Of a stretch of DNA of 59,710 nucleotides, positions 26,710 through 35,885 are shown piece by piece. This DNA comes from an uncultured Burkholderiales bacterium (lineage in GTDB: Bacteria; Pseudomonadota; Gammaproteobacteria; Burkholderiales; Burkholderiaceae_C). The first letter of the stretch is position 1, and each line of letters begins with the position of its first letter. The notes under the pieces were generated by a model, which did no database searches, was not told the origin of the DNA, and saw only the letters and a list, made by a program, of their open reading frames with translations. The stretch is taken from NCBI GenBank assembly GCA_903831655.1, contig CAIKYO010000134.1:1-59710 (forward strand), written 5' to 3'. The translations under genes and the position numbers were made by a program.

Positions 26710-28727
26710 ATGATGTTGGTAGAACTGGGTCACTTTGCATTGATTCTCTCCCTCTTGGTGGCGCTCACCCAAGGGGTCTTGCCGCTGGCGGGCGTTTTCA
26801 AATCAAACGCATTGTGGCAATCGACCGCCAGGCCATTGGCTTTGTTGCAATGGTCTTTGGTCGCATTGGCGTTTGTGACCCTTGAGGTGGCCTTTTTGCA
26901 AAGTGACTTCTCCGTGGTTTACGTGACCGAGCACTCCAACAGCTTGTTGCCTTGGCCCTACAAGATGGCGGCCCTTTGGGGCGGGCACGAAGGCTCATTG
27001 CTCTTGTGGGTGTTCTTGCTGGGTGTGTGGTCCAGTGCGGTGGCGTTGTTCTCTAAAACTTTGGCCCAAGACATGGTTGCTCGTGTCTTGAGCGTCATGG
27101 GCTTGATCTCCAGTGGATTTTTGCTCTTCATTTTGACGACCTCCAACCCCTTTTTAAGAGCCCTTCCTGCAGCCAGTGAAGGACAAGACTTGAACCCGTT
27201 GTTGCAAGATCCTGGTTTGGTCATTCACCCCCCCATGCTCTACATGGGGTATGTGGGCATGTCGGTGGCTTTTGCGTTTGCCATTGCTGCCTTGATGGCG
27301 GGGCGTCTTGACACAGTTTGGGCCCGTTGGTCCAGACCCTGGACACTGGTGGCTTGGACCTTCCTCACCTTTGGTATTGGCTTGGGGTCTTGGTGGGCCT
27401 ATTACGAGTTGGGCTGGGGGGGATGGTGGTTTTGGGATCCAGTGGAGAACGCCTCTCTCATGCCTTGGTTGGTGGCAACCGCACTCATTCACTCTTTGAT
27501 GGTCACTGAGAAAAGAGGCAGTTTCAAGGCCTGGACGGTGCTCTTGGCGATTGCCGCTTTCTCGCTCTCACTATTGGGGACATTTTTGGTGCGCTCTGGG
27601 GTGCTCACCTCTGTGCATGCTTTTGCCTCGGATCCTGCGCGGGGTATTTTCATCTTGATCTTCTTGGCCTTGGTGGTGGGCTCCTCTCTCACCCTCTTTG
27701 CTTGGAGAGCGCCCACTGTGAGTTTGGGTTCACCCATGGGACTTTTGTCCAAAGAGTCCTTTCTCTTGGCCAACAGCGTGCTTTTGTCCACGGCCACTTT
27801 GGCCGTACTTTTGGGTACCCTCTATCCCTTGATCATCGATGCTTTGAACTTGGGTAAGTTGTCTGTGGGACCTCCCTATTTCAACGTCGTTTTTGCCCCC
27901 CTCATGGTGCCCGTCCTCTTCATGATGGTGCCAGGTGCCTTGGCGCGGTGGCGCCAAGCCCAATGGTCTCAAATCAAACCTTTCTTGGTTTTGCCTTTTT
28001 TTGCAGCAACCATTTTCTCCTTGGGACTGTCTCTTTGGATGGGACATCAAGATGCGGGCATCTTGTTGGGCTTTTGGTTAGGAGCCTGGGTGGCCTTTGC
28101 AAGTTTTCAGCAAATCGCCTGGCGTGCCAAACAAGGTCAACGCATGGGTGGCTCTTTCCTTGGCATGCAACTCGCCCATTTGGGACTGGCGGTTGTGGTC
28201 CTTGGGATCACTGGGGTGAAAAACTTTGAAATCGAACGCGATGTCAGGATGGGTGTGGGTGATCAAGTCACGCTGTCCGAGTACCACTTCAAGTTGGTGG
28301 GTGTGAAAGAGATAGGGGACCCAATTACAAGGCCCTCAGAGCGCAGGTCGATGTGTCCAAAGGAACTTCACAGGCGGTGATCAAGACCTTGACGCCAGAA
28401 AAACGCTTTTACCTCTCATCGACCATGCCCATGACAGAGGCATCAATCGATTCAGGGTTCATGCAAGACTTGTACGTCTCCCTTGGGGATGTCTTGAGCG
28501 GTGACACCCCTCAGTGGAGCATGCGCGTGTACTACAAGCCCTTTGTGCCTTGGCTATGGGCCGGTGTGTTGTTGATGGTCTTGGGCGGGGTGCTGGCTTC
28601 CTTTGACAAGAGGTACAGAAGACCGATGTTGGCCGCGGGCAGCCCTGAAGGCGGATCCCTAGAGCCTCATCAAGAGGCGAGTCATGAAAGTCTGGCCACC
28701 AACCTGGGCAGTACCGCCCACACTTGA
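26710..28727 (+). pseudogene. ccmF: Cytochrome c heme lyase CcmF, frameshifted
   Basis: CcmF attaches heme to apocytochrome c with CcmH and CcmI. The first frame (26710-28380) encodes about 556 residues with the WWD domain (GWGGWWFWDPVENASLMPW) and heme histidines. At 28315-28318 a run of four G's is followed by a switch. From 28317 the -1 frame encodes GPNYKALRAQVDVSKGTS and runs to 28727 with the expected C-terminal periplasmic loop and last helix. One more G in the run would restore a single product of about 672 residues. The cause may be a sequencing or assembly indel, a real mutation, or much less likely recoding. The C-terminal part carries the usual final segment (PFVPWLWAGVLLMVLGGVLA). 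The 3' end overlaps the ccmG frame. Confidence 0.85.
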
Positions 28728-28771
28728 GTGAAACACTTGGCGTTCAAAATTGTTTACTGGAGTCATGCGCT

Positions 28772-29407
28772 TTGATACAAAAGAAATTTTTAATTCCTCT
28801 GGTTTTGTTTCTGGTGTTGGTGGTATTTTTAGGAGTGGGCTTGCGCCGTGACCCCAAAGAGATTCCCTCTCCTCTCATCAATACCGCTGCGCCCGACTTT
28901 GAGCTACCAACCTTAAAGGGAGAGGGAAACTTCTCACCCAAGGCCTATTTGGGACGCGTGTGGCTCTTTAATGTTTGGGCCACTTGGTGTGTGTCATGCC
29001 GCGAGGAGCACCCTGTGCTCGTCGCTTTTGCCAAGCGAGAGGGTGTGCCCATTGTGGGATTGAGCTACAAAGAGATTCAGCCCTCCGACGAAGACAAGGG
29101 ACCCTTGAGCCTACAGAGCAAGTTGTCATTGGCTCGGTCCAGAAGTTTCGAGTGGCTTAAAAAACATGGCGACCCCTACCAACTCTCGGTTCTGGATTTG
29201 GATGGGCGTGTGGGCATCAACTACGGTGTGTATGGTGTGCCAGAGACGTACCTGATCGACCCCAAAGGCTTTATTCGCTACAAGCACATTGGTCCAATGA
29301 CCCCTGAGGTGCTCGCCCAAGAAGTCATGCCCTTGGTCCTTGAGTTACAAAAAGAGGCGAGGGCAGGGGACCCCTCCAATCTCTCACAAAGATACGCGCT
29401 GCAATGA
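28772..29407 (+). CDS. ccmG: Thiol:disulfide interchange protein CcmG/DsbE
   Basis: Membrane-tethered periplasmic thioredoxin that reduces the CxxCH cysteines of apocytochrome c. The product starts with an anchor helix (KKFLIPLVLFLVLVVFLGVGL) and has the thioredoxin fold with WATWCVSC (Cys73, Cys76 from this start) and the cis-proline loop VYGVPETYLID. The TTG at 28772, preceded by CTGGAG, fits the family start. A TTG at 28724 overlapping the ccmF stop by TTGA would add 16 residues and is also possible. The C terminus is about 20 residues longer than usual. Confidence 0.9.
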   Translation: MIQKKFLIPLVLFLVLVVFLGVGLRRDPKEIPSPLINTAAPDFELPTLKGEGNFSPKAYLGRVWLFNVWATWCVSCREEHPVLVAFAKREGVPIVGLSYKEIQPSDEDKGPLSLQSKLSLARSRSFEWLKKHGDPYQLSVLDLDGRVGINYGVYGVPETYLIDPKGFIRYKHIGPMTPEVLAQEVMPLVLELQKEARAGDPSNLSQRYALQ

Positions 29408-29919
29408 ACATCTGGCATATCCTTAAATCACTGAGCTTTGCGGTGCTTTGGCGCATTTTGAAAGCCGTGGTGCTTGCATGGGTCGTCATGCAAACGAGCA
29501 CCCTGTCTGTGCTCGCCGATGAGGCCAAGCCCTTGGCTGAGGACCCCGTGGTGGAGGCCAGACTCGTTGACATCGCTCAAGAGCTCAGGTGCTTGGTGTG
29601 TCAAAACGAGTCCCTCGCTTCTTCGCGTGCGGATTTGGCCGATGATTTGCGGCGAGAGGTTCGCTCCTTGATCAAAGCGGGTAAAAGCGATGATGAGATC
29701 CGAACCTTTTTGGTCTCACGCTACGGGGACTTTGTGCTCTATCGACCCAAGGTCAAACCGCTCACCTATGGATTGTGGTTTGGTCCTTTTTTGGTGCTTC
29801 TCTTGGGTCTCTTTTTCTTGTTTCAGCACTTAAAGGCTCGTCAAGCCACCCCAGCAAACTCCACCGCCTTGAGCCCCGAAGAGCGCGCCAGGCTTGATGC
29901 CATCTTGAAGGAAAAATAA
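29404..29919 (+). CDS. ccmH: Cytochrome c maturation protein CcmH
   Basis: Periplasmic thiol-reductase component of the heme ligation complex. The 171-residue product has an N-terminal signal or anchor ending near VLADE, the conserved redox motif LRCLVCQNESLASSRADLA (Cys63, Cys66), a three-helix bundle, and a C-terminal transmembrane helix (GLWFGPFLVLLLGLFFLF). It overlaps ccmG by ATGA and is followed by ccmI after 2 bp. Confidence 0.94.
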   Translation: MNIWHILKSLSFAVLWRILKAVVLAWVVMQTSTLSVLADEAKPLAEDPVVEARLVDIAQELRCLVCQNESLASSRADLADDLRREVRSLIKAGKSDDEIRTFLVSRYGDFVLYRPKVKPLTYGLWFGPFLVLLLGLFFLFQHLKARQATPANSTALSPEERARLDAILKEK

Positions 29920-29921
29920 AC

Positions 29922-31358
29922 GTGGCTGATCTCATTGAATTTACTTTGGCCGCCCTGTTGTTGGTGCTTTTGGTGGTGGGCGTTTTGGCGTTCCATTTAA
30001 AACGCACCCAGCGCGTCTTGAATCAAAATGGAGACGACTCCCCAATGCTCCCTACCGGGGATCACGAGTCATCAGAGGATGCTTCTCACAAGTCCCAAGC
30101 AGATCAAACCGTTCACCAAGCCATCTTGGCCCATGCCAATGCCTTTAGAGCGCAACTCCAAGAGCTCGAAGCCGAGCGGGACAAAGGACTCTTGAGCGAG
30201 GAGGAGTTTGCCAAGCAGCACGATGAAATGGCCAGGAGGTTGTTGGAGGACACCCAGGCCTTGAAACTCAAAGGTGAAGATGCCACGCGAGCACCAGTGG
30301 CAAAAGAGTTCACTACATCAAACACCAACCCCTCAACCTCTCAATCGTCTAAATTCTCTCGAGCTCTGGCCTGGATGGGCAAAGGCACGAACCTTGCCGC
30401 GAGCTTGGGCGTATTCTTTTTGGTGGCTGGATTGGGCCTTTATGCTTGGCTGGGTCAACCCAAAGCCTTGGACCCCTTGAGCGCACACAACCAATCCTTT
30501 GACGAGTCCTCACACGGACAAAGTCCACAAGAGCTCAATGAGATGGTGGATGACATTCAAAGCAAACTCAAAAAGGACCCCAACTCTTGGGAGGCCTGGC
30601 TGATGCTGGCCAGGGTGCAAAGAACGAGAGGGGACTACGAGGCTTCCAATCTTGCCTTTCAAAAGGCTTTGTCTTTGAGTGAAAACGACGACATTCAAAT
30701 CGAGCGTGCCGAGGTGTTGGCGCTCAAGAATCACGGTAGTTTTGAAGGTGAGGCCGGCTCCATCATCGACAAAGTGCTCAAAGCCAACCCCGATCAGCCC
30801 AACGCATTGCTCTTGGCCGGTAGCGCTGCATTCTCCGTTGGCAACTACAAGTTGGCACTTGAACATTGGAGGCGTGTGAGGGCTCAGGTGGATGACAACT
30901 CAGAGGAGGCTCAAAGTCTGGACCAAGTCATGCACATCGCTCAACAAAAGTTAGGCCTCAAAGTGGGCGAGCCCCAACCCAGTTCAAAAAGCCCCAAGGC
31001 CTCCTCTGGGTCTTTGGGTGTACAAGGGCGTGTCAGCATTGCTCAAGCCCTCATGTCCCAAGTGAGTCCAAGCGACACGGTCTTCATCTATGCCAACGAC
31101 CCTCTTGGCTCACGCATGCCCTTGGCCATCATGAAAGTGCAGCTCAAAGACCTTCCCTTGGCCTTTAACTTGAATGATGACTTGGCCATGTCACCTGCGC
31201 AAAAAATCTCCCAGTACCCCAAGGTCATGGTGCACGCACGTGTTTCAAAATCAGGTCAAGCCATGCCACAGCCTGGAGACTTGGGTGTAACGGTAGGACC
31301 CATTGAGCTAGGCGCCAAGGGTGTTGAGCTAAAAATTGAAGGGCTCAACAAGCCTTGA
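29922..31358 (+). CDS. ccmI: Cytochrome c maturation protein CcmI (TPR)
   Basis: CcmI captures apocytochrome c for ligation. The 478-residue product starts with GTG. It has a first transmembrane helix (FTLAALLLVLLVVGVLAFHL), a cytoplasmic loop with coiled-coil character, a second helix (LGVFFLVAGLGLYAWLG), then periplasmic TPR repeats (SWEAWLMLARVQRTRGDYEASNLAFQKAL and following) and a C-terminal domain (VQGRVSIAQALMSQV...) typical of full-length CycH/CcmI. It is the last gene of the operon, ended by the terminator at 31423-31467. Confidence 0.92.
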   Translation: MADLIEFTLAALLLVLLVVGVLAFHLKRTQRVLNQNGDDSPMLPTGDHESSEDASHKSQADQTVHQAILAHANAFRAQLQELEAERDKGLLSEEEFAKQHDEMARRLLEDTQALKLKGEDATRAPVAKEFTTSNTNPSTSQSSKFSRALAWMGKGTNLAASLGVFFLVAGLGLYAWLGQPKALDPLSAHNQSFDESSHGQSPQELNEMVDDIQSKLKKDPNSWEAWLMLARVQRTRGDYEASNLAFQKALSLSENDDIQIERAEVLALKNHGSFEGEAGSIIDKVLKANPDQPNALLLAGSAAFSVGNYKLALEHWRRVRAQVDDNSEEAQSLDQVMHIAQQKLGLKVGEPQPSSKSPKASSGSLGVQGRVSIAQALMSQVSPSDTVFIYANDPLGSRMPLAIMKVQLKDLPLAFNLNDDLAMSPAQKISQYPKVMVHARVSKSGQAMPQPGDLGVTVGPIELGAKGVELKIEGLNKP

Positions 31359-31422
31359 CCAGCGCATTGGAATGAGTGTGTAAGCACCCAGTTCCTGTTT
31401 GTTGATTCAAATTTGCAGGCAT

Positions 31423-31467
31423 AAAAAAAGAGCATGTGGCCATTGATGGGCACATGCTCTTTTTTTC
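31423..31467. terminator. Bidirectional intrinsic terminator
   Basis: GAGCATGTG and CACATGCTC form a perfect 9-bp stem with A7 on the left and T7 on the right. It lies between the ends of ccmI (plus) and the response regulator gene (minus), so it can stop transcription from both sides. Confidence 0.9.
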
Positions 31468-31502
31468 TCTCTCAAACCAACGCTTGGGTTTGAGCTTGGT
31501 TC

Positions 31503-32120
31503 TTAGCTCATTAAAAAGCCATGCATTCTGGCAAAGTGCAGGGTTTGGGTGCGGCTCTTGACATTGAGCCTTCTAAAGAGGCGCCAAAGGTGCACTTTCA
31601 CGGTGTGTTCGCTGATGTTGAGCTCCATCGCAATGTCTCGGTTGGAGAGTCCTCGGTCTAGCATCAAGATGAGTTGCTTTTGGCGCTTGCTCAACTTGGT
31701 CTCACCACCAGCCGTTGCTGCCACCTCCTCCTCACCGTCTTCCTCTGCGGGCTTGTCTTCGTGAAAGAGGCCTGAGATGGCGGCTGAAATGTCACTGGCT
31801 TGGGTAGATTTTTCGATGTAGAGGTCAGCTCCTGCCTCTAAACAAGTATCCTCCGCCTCTCCAGAGGGCATGGCAGAGATGACCACCAAGGGCACTTCGT
31901 TGTACATGGCCTTGATATCGGATATCGCGGTCACCCCTTTGACCCCGGGCAACAACAAATCAAGGACAAACAAATCAGGTGCCCCGTTTTTGATGATGGC
32001 GGCTTGCAACTCAGAGAGCTTTTCTAATTCCACCACTTTGGCAGCGGGCTTGATACGCCTGAGCAACATACCCAGCGCTTGTCTAACCAAGGGGTGATCA
32101 TCAATGACATACAAACTCAT
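31503..32120 (-). CDS. LuxR-type (NarL/FixJ) response regulator
   Basis: A 205-residue two-domain regulator. The receiver domain (residues ~1-125) has the acidic pair Asp7-Asp8 (VIDDHP), phosphoacceptor Asp54 (FVLDLLLPG) and the lysine in YIEKST. An acidic linker (EEDGEEE) leads to a C-terminal LuxR helix-turn-helix (LSKRQKQLILMLDRGLSNRDIAMELNISEHTVKVHL). The ATG at 32120, preceded by AGGAAG, is chosen over a TTG at 32138. It follows trpS by 14 bases and may be co-transcribed. No sensor kinase is in the window, so the signal is unknown. Confidence 0.88.
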   Translation of the reverse strand: MSLYVIDDHPLVRQALGMLLRRIKPAAKVVELEKLSELQAAIIKNGAPDLFVLDLLLPGVKGVTAISDIKAMYNEVPLVVISAMPSGEAEDTCLEAGADLYIEKSTQASDISAAISGLFHEDKPAEEDGEEEVAATAGGETKLSKRQKQLILMLDRGLSNRDIAMELNISEHTVKVHLWRLFRRLNVKSRTQTLHFARMHGFLMS

Positions 32121-32134
32121 GATTTTCTTCCTGT

Positions 32135-33331
32135 TCAATAGTTAAGGCCCATGGCCTGGCGGACGTCCCGCATGGTCTCTCTAGCGCAGATGCGGGCACG
32201 CTCAGTGCCTGCGTCTACGATGTCGCGAACCAATTTGGGGTTGGAGACATAAGGTTGTGCACGCTCGAGCATGGGTTGCTGCTCAGCCAAGATGGCATCG
32301 ATCACAGGTTGTTTGCATTCCAAACAACCAATCGAAGCACTCGTGCATCCGCTTTGAACCCACGCTTGGGTGGGGGCGTCTGAATAAATTTGATGGAACT
32401 GCCAAACCGTACAACGCTTGGGGTCGCCCACATCGGTGCGTTTGACGCGAGCAGGATCGGTGGGCATTTTTTTGATTTTGGATTCAAGCGTGTCTTTGCT
32501 CTCTCTCATGGCAATGGAGTTGTTGTAACTCTTGCTCATCTTGGCACCATCAAGTCCAGGCAGTTTGCTGTCCTTGGTGAGCAGCACTTGGGGTTCAACC
32601 AAAATACTCGAGCCCGTGCCTTTGAAGTAACCCTCAAGGCGTTCTTTGTCACGGGAGTCCAAAAGGGGAGAGGACTGAACAAAGCCCAACGCCCCATTCA
32701 AAGAGGCTTCGTCTCCAGTTTCTTGAAATTTCTTTCTCGACTTCTCAAACCTTTTGACCTGGTCGCTTGGCAGTTTGGCAAAGGTTTGAGCGAGTTTTTC
32801 CTCAAAATTAACCTCTCTGCCGTACAAGTGATTGAAACGCCTTGCTGCCTCGCGTGTGAGTTCGACATGCGAGGATTGATCCTCTCCCACAGGGACATAC
32901 TTGGCTTTGTACATCAAAATGTCTGCAGCTTGCAAAAGTGGGTAGCCCAAAAATCCATAGGTCGAGAGATCTTTGTCTTTGAGCTTTTCTTGTTGGTCTT
33001 TGTAGGTCGGTACCCGCTCCAACCAGCCAATGGGGGTGCCCATGGCCAAGAGCGTGAAGAGTTCGGCGTGCTCGGGTAGGCGACTTTGCAGAAAAATCGT
33101 GCACTGGTTGGGGTCCAGACCTGCGGCCAACCAATCGATCACCATCTCATAGACATTTTTTTCAATGATTTCACGGCTCTCATAGTGAGTGGTGAGCGCA
33201 TGCCAATCGGCAACAAAGTAAAAGCAATCCATGCGGGATTGCAAGTCCACCCAATTTTTGAGGGCACCGTGGTAGTGCCCCAGGTGCAAGGCCCCAGTGG
33301 GCCTCATGCCGGATAAAACGCGTTCTTTCAT
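32135..33331 (-). CDS. trpS: Tryptophanyl-tRNA synthetase
   Basis: TrpS charges tRNA-Trp. The 398-residue class I enzyme has SGMRPTGALHLGHYHGAL (HLGH variant of HIGH) near the N terminus and the KMSKS loop (DGAKMSKSYNNSI). It belongs to the longer TrpS form, with an insertion between these motifs. It overlaps the upstream M50 peptidase gene by ATGA, and the response regulator follows 14 bases downstream. Confidence 0.95.
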   Translation of the reverse strand: MKERVLSGMRPTGALHLGHYHGALKNWVDLQSRMDCFYFVADWHALTTHYESREIIEKNVYEMVIDWLAAGLDPNQCTIFLQSRLPEHAELFTLLAMGTPIGWLERVPTYKDQQEKLKDKDLSTYGFLGYPLLQAADILMYKAKYVPVGEDQSSHVELTREAARRFNHLYGREVNFEEKLAQTFAKLPSDQVKRFEKSRKKFQETGDEASLNGALGFVQSSPLLDSRDKERLEGYFKGTGSSILVEPQVLLTKDSKLPGLDGAKMSKSYNNSIAMRESKDTLESKIKKMPTDPARVKRTDVGDPKRCTVWQFHQIYSDAPTQAWVQSGCTSASIGCLECKQPVIDAILAEQQPMLERAQPYVSNPKLVRDIVDAGTERARICARETMRDVRQAMGLNY

Positions 33332-34005
33332 ATCGTGCTTTGTATCATCGTATCAAGGGGACTCAAAACCCAGTCAATCAAGCCGTAGGTCAAGGTCATC
33401 AAAGGTTGCATCCAAACCGTGTTCAACGCGCCAATCATGACCATGAACATCACAATGAAAAATCCGTAGGGTTCAATTCTGGAAAAGGAAATGGCGGCCC
33501 TCCAAGGCAAAAGACCCACCAAAATGCGCCCTCCGTCCAATGGCGGAATGGGAAAGAGGTTGAAGGCAAACATCACCACATTGACCATCACGCCACCTTG
33601 AGCCATGGCCAAGAAAAATCGCTCTTGAACATTCATGCCCGTGAGCGCAAACAGCACCAAGGCCCAAAGAATGGCTTGGAATAAATTGATGGCAGGACCC
33701 GCCAAGGCGACCCAGACCATGTCTTTTTTGGGGTTTCTCAAATTGCCAAAACGCACCGGCACGGGTTTGGCGTAGCCAAACAACATGGCGCCTGAGGTTG
33801 CAAAATAAAGCACCAAGGGCATCACAATGGTGCCCACCACGTCAATGTGATTCATGGGGTTCAAGGTCACACGCCCAAGCATGCGGGCTGTGCTGTCGCC
33901 AAAGTAGTTGGCCACATAGCCGTGGGCTGCTTCGTGCAATGTGATTGCAAACAAAACGGGCAAGGCGTAAATGAGAACAGTTTGAATGAGGTGATTGGAT
34001 TCCAC
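33328..34005 (-). CDS. Site-2 protease family zinc metallopeptidase (M50)
   Basis: A 225-residue polytopic membrane protease of the M50 family. The zinc motif HEAAH is at residues 24-28 (ITLHEAAHGYVANYFGD), and the third ligand lies in NLFPIPPLDGGRIL. There is no PDZ domain, unlike RseP, so it belongs to the short Rce-like/SpoIVFB-type S2P group found next to trpS in Betaproteobacteria. The substrate is unknown. It is translationally coupled to trpS (ATGA overlap). Confidence 0.88.
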   Translation of the reverse strand: MESNHLIQTVLIYALPVLFAITLHEAAHGYVANYFGDSTARMLGRVTLNPMNHIDVVGTIVMPLVLYFATSGAMLFGYAKPVPVRFGNLRNPKKDMVWVALAGPAINLFQAILWALVLFALTGMNVQERFFLAMAQGGVMVNVVMFAFNLFPIPPLDGGRILVGLLPWRAAISFSRIEPYGFFIVMFMVMIGALNTVWMQPLMTLTYGLIDWVLSPLDTMIQSTI

Positions 34006-34103
34006 CCCCTCATTGTGACATCGTTCGACTCGATTTGTAGCTAAAAGTTACGCTTATCTTGTCAAATTTGAGACAAATTAAGCCTTTTTGGGACTTTTTT
34101 CTC

Positions 34104-34748
34104 CTAATTTTCCGAGATCGATATACCTAAAATTGATAGAGATCCAGCACCTTGGCGAATCAAAATCGGATCCAAACCTTGGTTCATGGGCGTCAAATCC
34201 AAGACCGTGGTTTGGGTCATCGGGGTGGGGCCTGCATCAATCACCCCTGCAATTTGGTGTTCGAGCAAGGCGCGAATGTCTTGTGGATCGTTCAGCACTT
34301 GCTCTCCCACCACCAACGTGGTCCCCAAGAGTGCGCCCCCATGCAAGGAGAGCAACATTTGCAAACACGCATGCTCAGGGACTCTGAGTCCGATGGTTTT
34401 TCTTTGCGGGTGACTCACCCGCTTGGGAACTTCTTTGGTGGCCTCAAGGATGAAGGTGAAGGGGCCGGGGGTGGCGCTTTTTAACAACCGAAACTGTTTG
34501 TTGTCCACCTTGGCGTAGTTAGAGAGGGTGGCCAAATCTGGGCACATCAAGCTGAGCAAATGCTTTTCATCGATCCCTTTGACCCGCCTCATGGCTTGAA
34601 CGGCTTGGGGGTCGTCGATTTGACACACCAGTGCGTAGCTCGAATCCGTGGGAACAGCGAGCACGCCTCCTCTTCCCAGCAATTGAGCGGCTTGCTTTAA
34701 GAGTCGCTCTTGCGGGTTGGAGGGGTGGATTTGAAAATATTGTGCCAT
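34104..34748 (-). CDS. YciO/Sua5/YrdC family protein
   Basis: A 214-residue single-domain protein of the YrdC-like fold, which in relatives binds RNA and ATP or threonylcarbamoyl-AMP. Recognisable blocks are GGVLAVPTDSSYALVCQIDD, KHLLSLMCPDLATLSNYAKVDNKQFRLLK, TPGPFTFILEATKEVPKR and IGLRVPEHACLQMLL. This is the YciO branch rather than TsaC itself. The ATG at 34748 is used because homology begins with MAQYFQIHP; a longer frame to 34841 overlaps the neighbouring gene. It sits in the trpH-yciO-M50-trpS neighbourhood. Confidence 0.86.
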   Translation of the reverse strand: MAQYFQIHPSNPQERLLKQAAQLLGRGGVLAVPTDSSYALVCQIDDPQAVQAMRRVKGIDEKHLLSLMCPDLATLSNYAKVDNKQFRLLKSATPGPFTFILEATKEVPKRVSHPQRKTIGLRVPEHACLQMLLSLHGGALLGTTLVVGEQVLNDPQDIRALLEHQIAGVIDAGPTPMTQTTVLDLTPMNQGLDPILIRQGAGSLSILGISISEN

Positions 34749-34794
34749 GGTGAGTGAGCAGCGATCAGGTGGGCACCATTGGGTTGATGAAAGC

Positions 34795-35835
34795 TCAGGG
34801 TTGAATGTGTTGATCAAGCCAGTCAGCCAACCAAGAGGCAATTTTCAAACTGTGCTTGTCTTGCATGAGCATGTGGGACGCACCTGGAAAGCCCACGTCG
34901 GCGAGTTCAACCAATTGCGCATGGCCGCCAGCTCGGTTTGCAGAAGCCACAAACTCTTTGCACAGTTTTAACCTTGGCGCCCAACGAGGAGATTGATCAA
35001 CGAAGTCTCCCCAAACCACCAAAATCGGCATCGCCGTGTATGGCTTCATGTCCGATTGAGGATCGGGACACGCACCAGGTTCTACGGCCACGATCCCTTT
35101 GATGCCTTTTGTGCTCAAGGCTGCTGTTTGGAATGGAAAGATCCCCGACTGTGAGTGACTCATCAACACGGCGCCAGAGAGCTTTTGCGACAACTCAGAC
35201 AAAGCAGGTACGGTGGGGTTTGGTGTGGGCAGTGCATTCAACCAATCCGGCACCATTTGTTTAAAAAACTCCTCCTGGGCTTCAAGTGGAAACTGCATGC
35301 CTTTGAAGACCTCTGGGTACTTGGGTCCAAACCTAAAGATCGCCCATGCACCTTCTTGTGAGGCACCAAAAACTTGGGGCAGCTCACTGGGCTGAGCCTT
35401 GCCGGCTTTGACTTGAACGATGCCCGAGGGGTTGGCAGCAGAGCGGCCTCGTGAGACTTGGTCGATGACGTAAGTGGGGTAGCCGCGGCGAACAAAAAAC
35501 TCATCCCACCCCATGCGTCCATCGGGCGTGGTCTCCCAAGTTTTACCCGTCAAGCAGCATCCGTGGATGAGCACCAATGGAGATCGCTTGGGGTTCACGG
35601 GAGACTGGTAGTGGACATACATTTGTTCAACCGCAATCGTGCCAGACGGCGCATAGGCTGGAACGAGGGACAAGGTGTTGGATTCAATGTTGTGTCCACC
35701 CACAAAGAAACTGCCTTGTTGAGCGATCACAAGAGGGGTTGAGGGATCAACAGAGCTTTGGGGGCTGGGGTTTGCACAACCCCAAAGTAGACTGGATAAA
35801 ACCAAATAAGACAAAAGAGTGAGGGCTTTTTTCAT
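34795..35835 (-). CDS. Alpha/beta hydrolase lipoprotein, esterase 713-like
   Basis: A 346-residue secreted hydrolase. The N terminus is a lipoprotein signal with lipobox LLWGC (Cys20), so it is probably membrane-anchored. The block VLIHGCCLTGKTWETTPDGR carries adjacent cysteines (93-94), and the nucleophile elbow is SHSQSG (Ser228), followed by VEPG and a late histidine in GASHMLMQD. This combination matches the Alcaligenes esterase 713 family, known for a vicinal disulfide beside the active site. The natural substrate is unknown. With the EamA gene behind it, it is inserted between trpH-like and yciO genes that are usually closer. Confidence 0.85.
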   Translation of the reverse strand: MKKALTLLSYLVLSSLLWGCANPSPQSSVDPSTPLVIAQQGSFFVGGHNIESNTLSLVPAYAPSGTIAVEQMYVHYQSPVNPKRSPLVLIHGCCLTGKTWETTPDGRMGWDEFFVRRGYPTYVIDQVSRGRSAANPSGIVQVKAGKAQPSELPQVFGASQEGAWAIFRFGPKYPEVFKGMQFPLEAQEEFFKQMVPDWLNALPTPNPTVPALSELSQKLSGAVLMSHSQSGIFPFQTAALSTKGIKGIVAVEPGACPDPQSDMKPYTAMPILVVWGDFVDQSPRWAPRLKLCKEFVASANRAGGHAQLVELADVGFPGASHMLMQDKHSLKIASWLADWLDQHIQP

Positions 35836-35885
35836 GTGATTTTTGCTTTCAAAGAAGATCCAAAAAGAGTCTCAATGCCTGGAGT

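Noticed and set aside
28305-28325. Programmed -1 frameshifting in ccmF.
   Set aside because: The run AUAGGGGAC does not fit the X-XXY-YYZ pattern, and I saw no strong pseudoknot. A missing base is simpler, though not proven.
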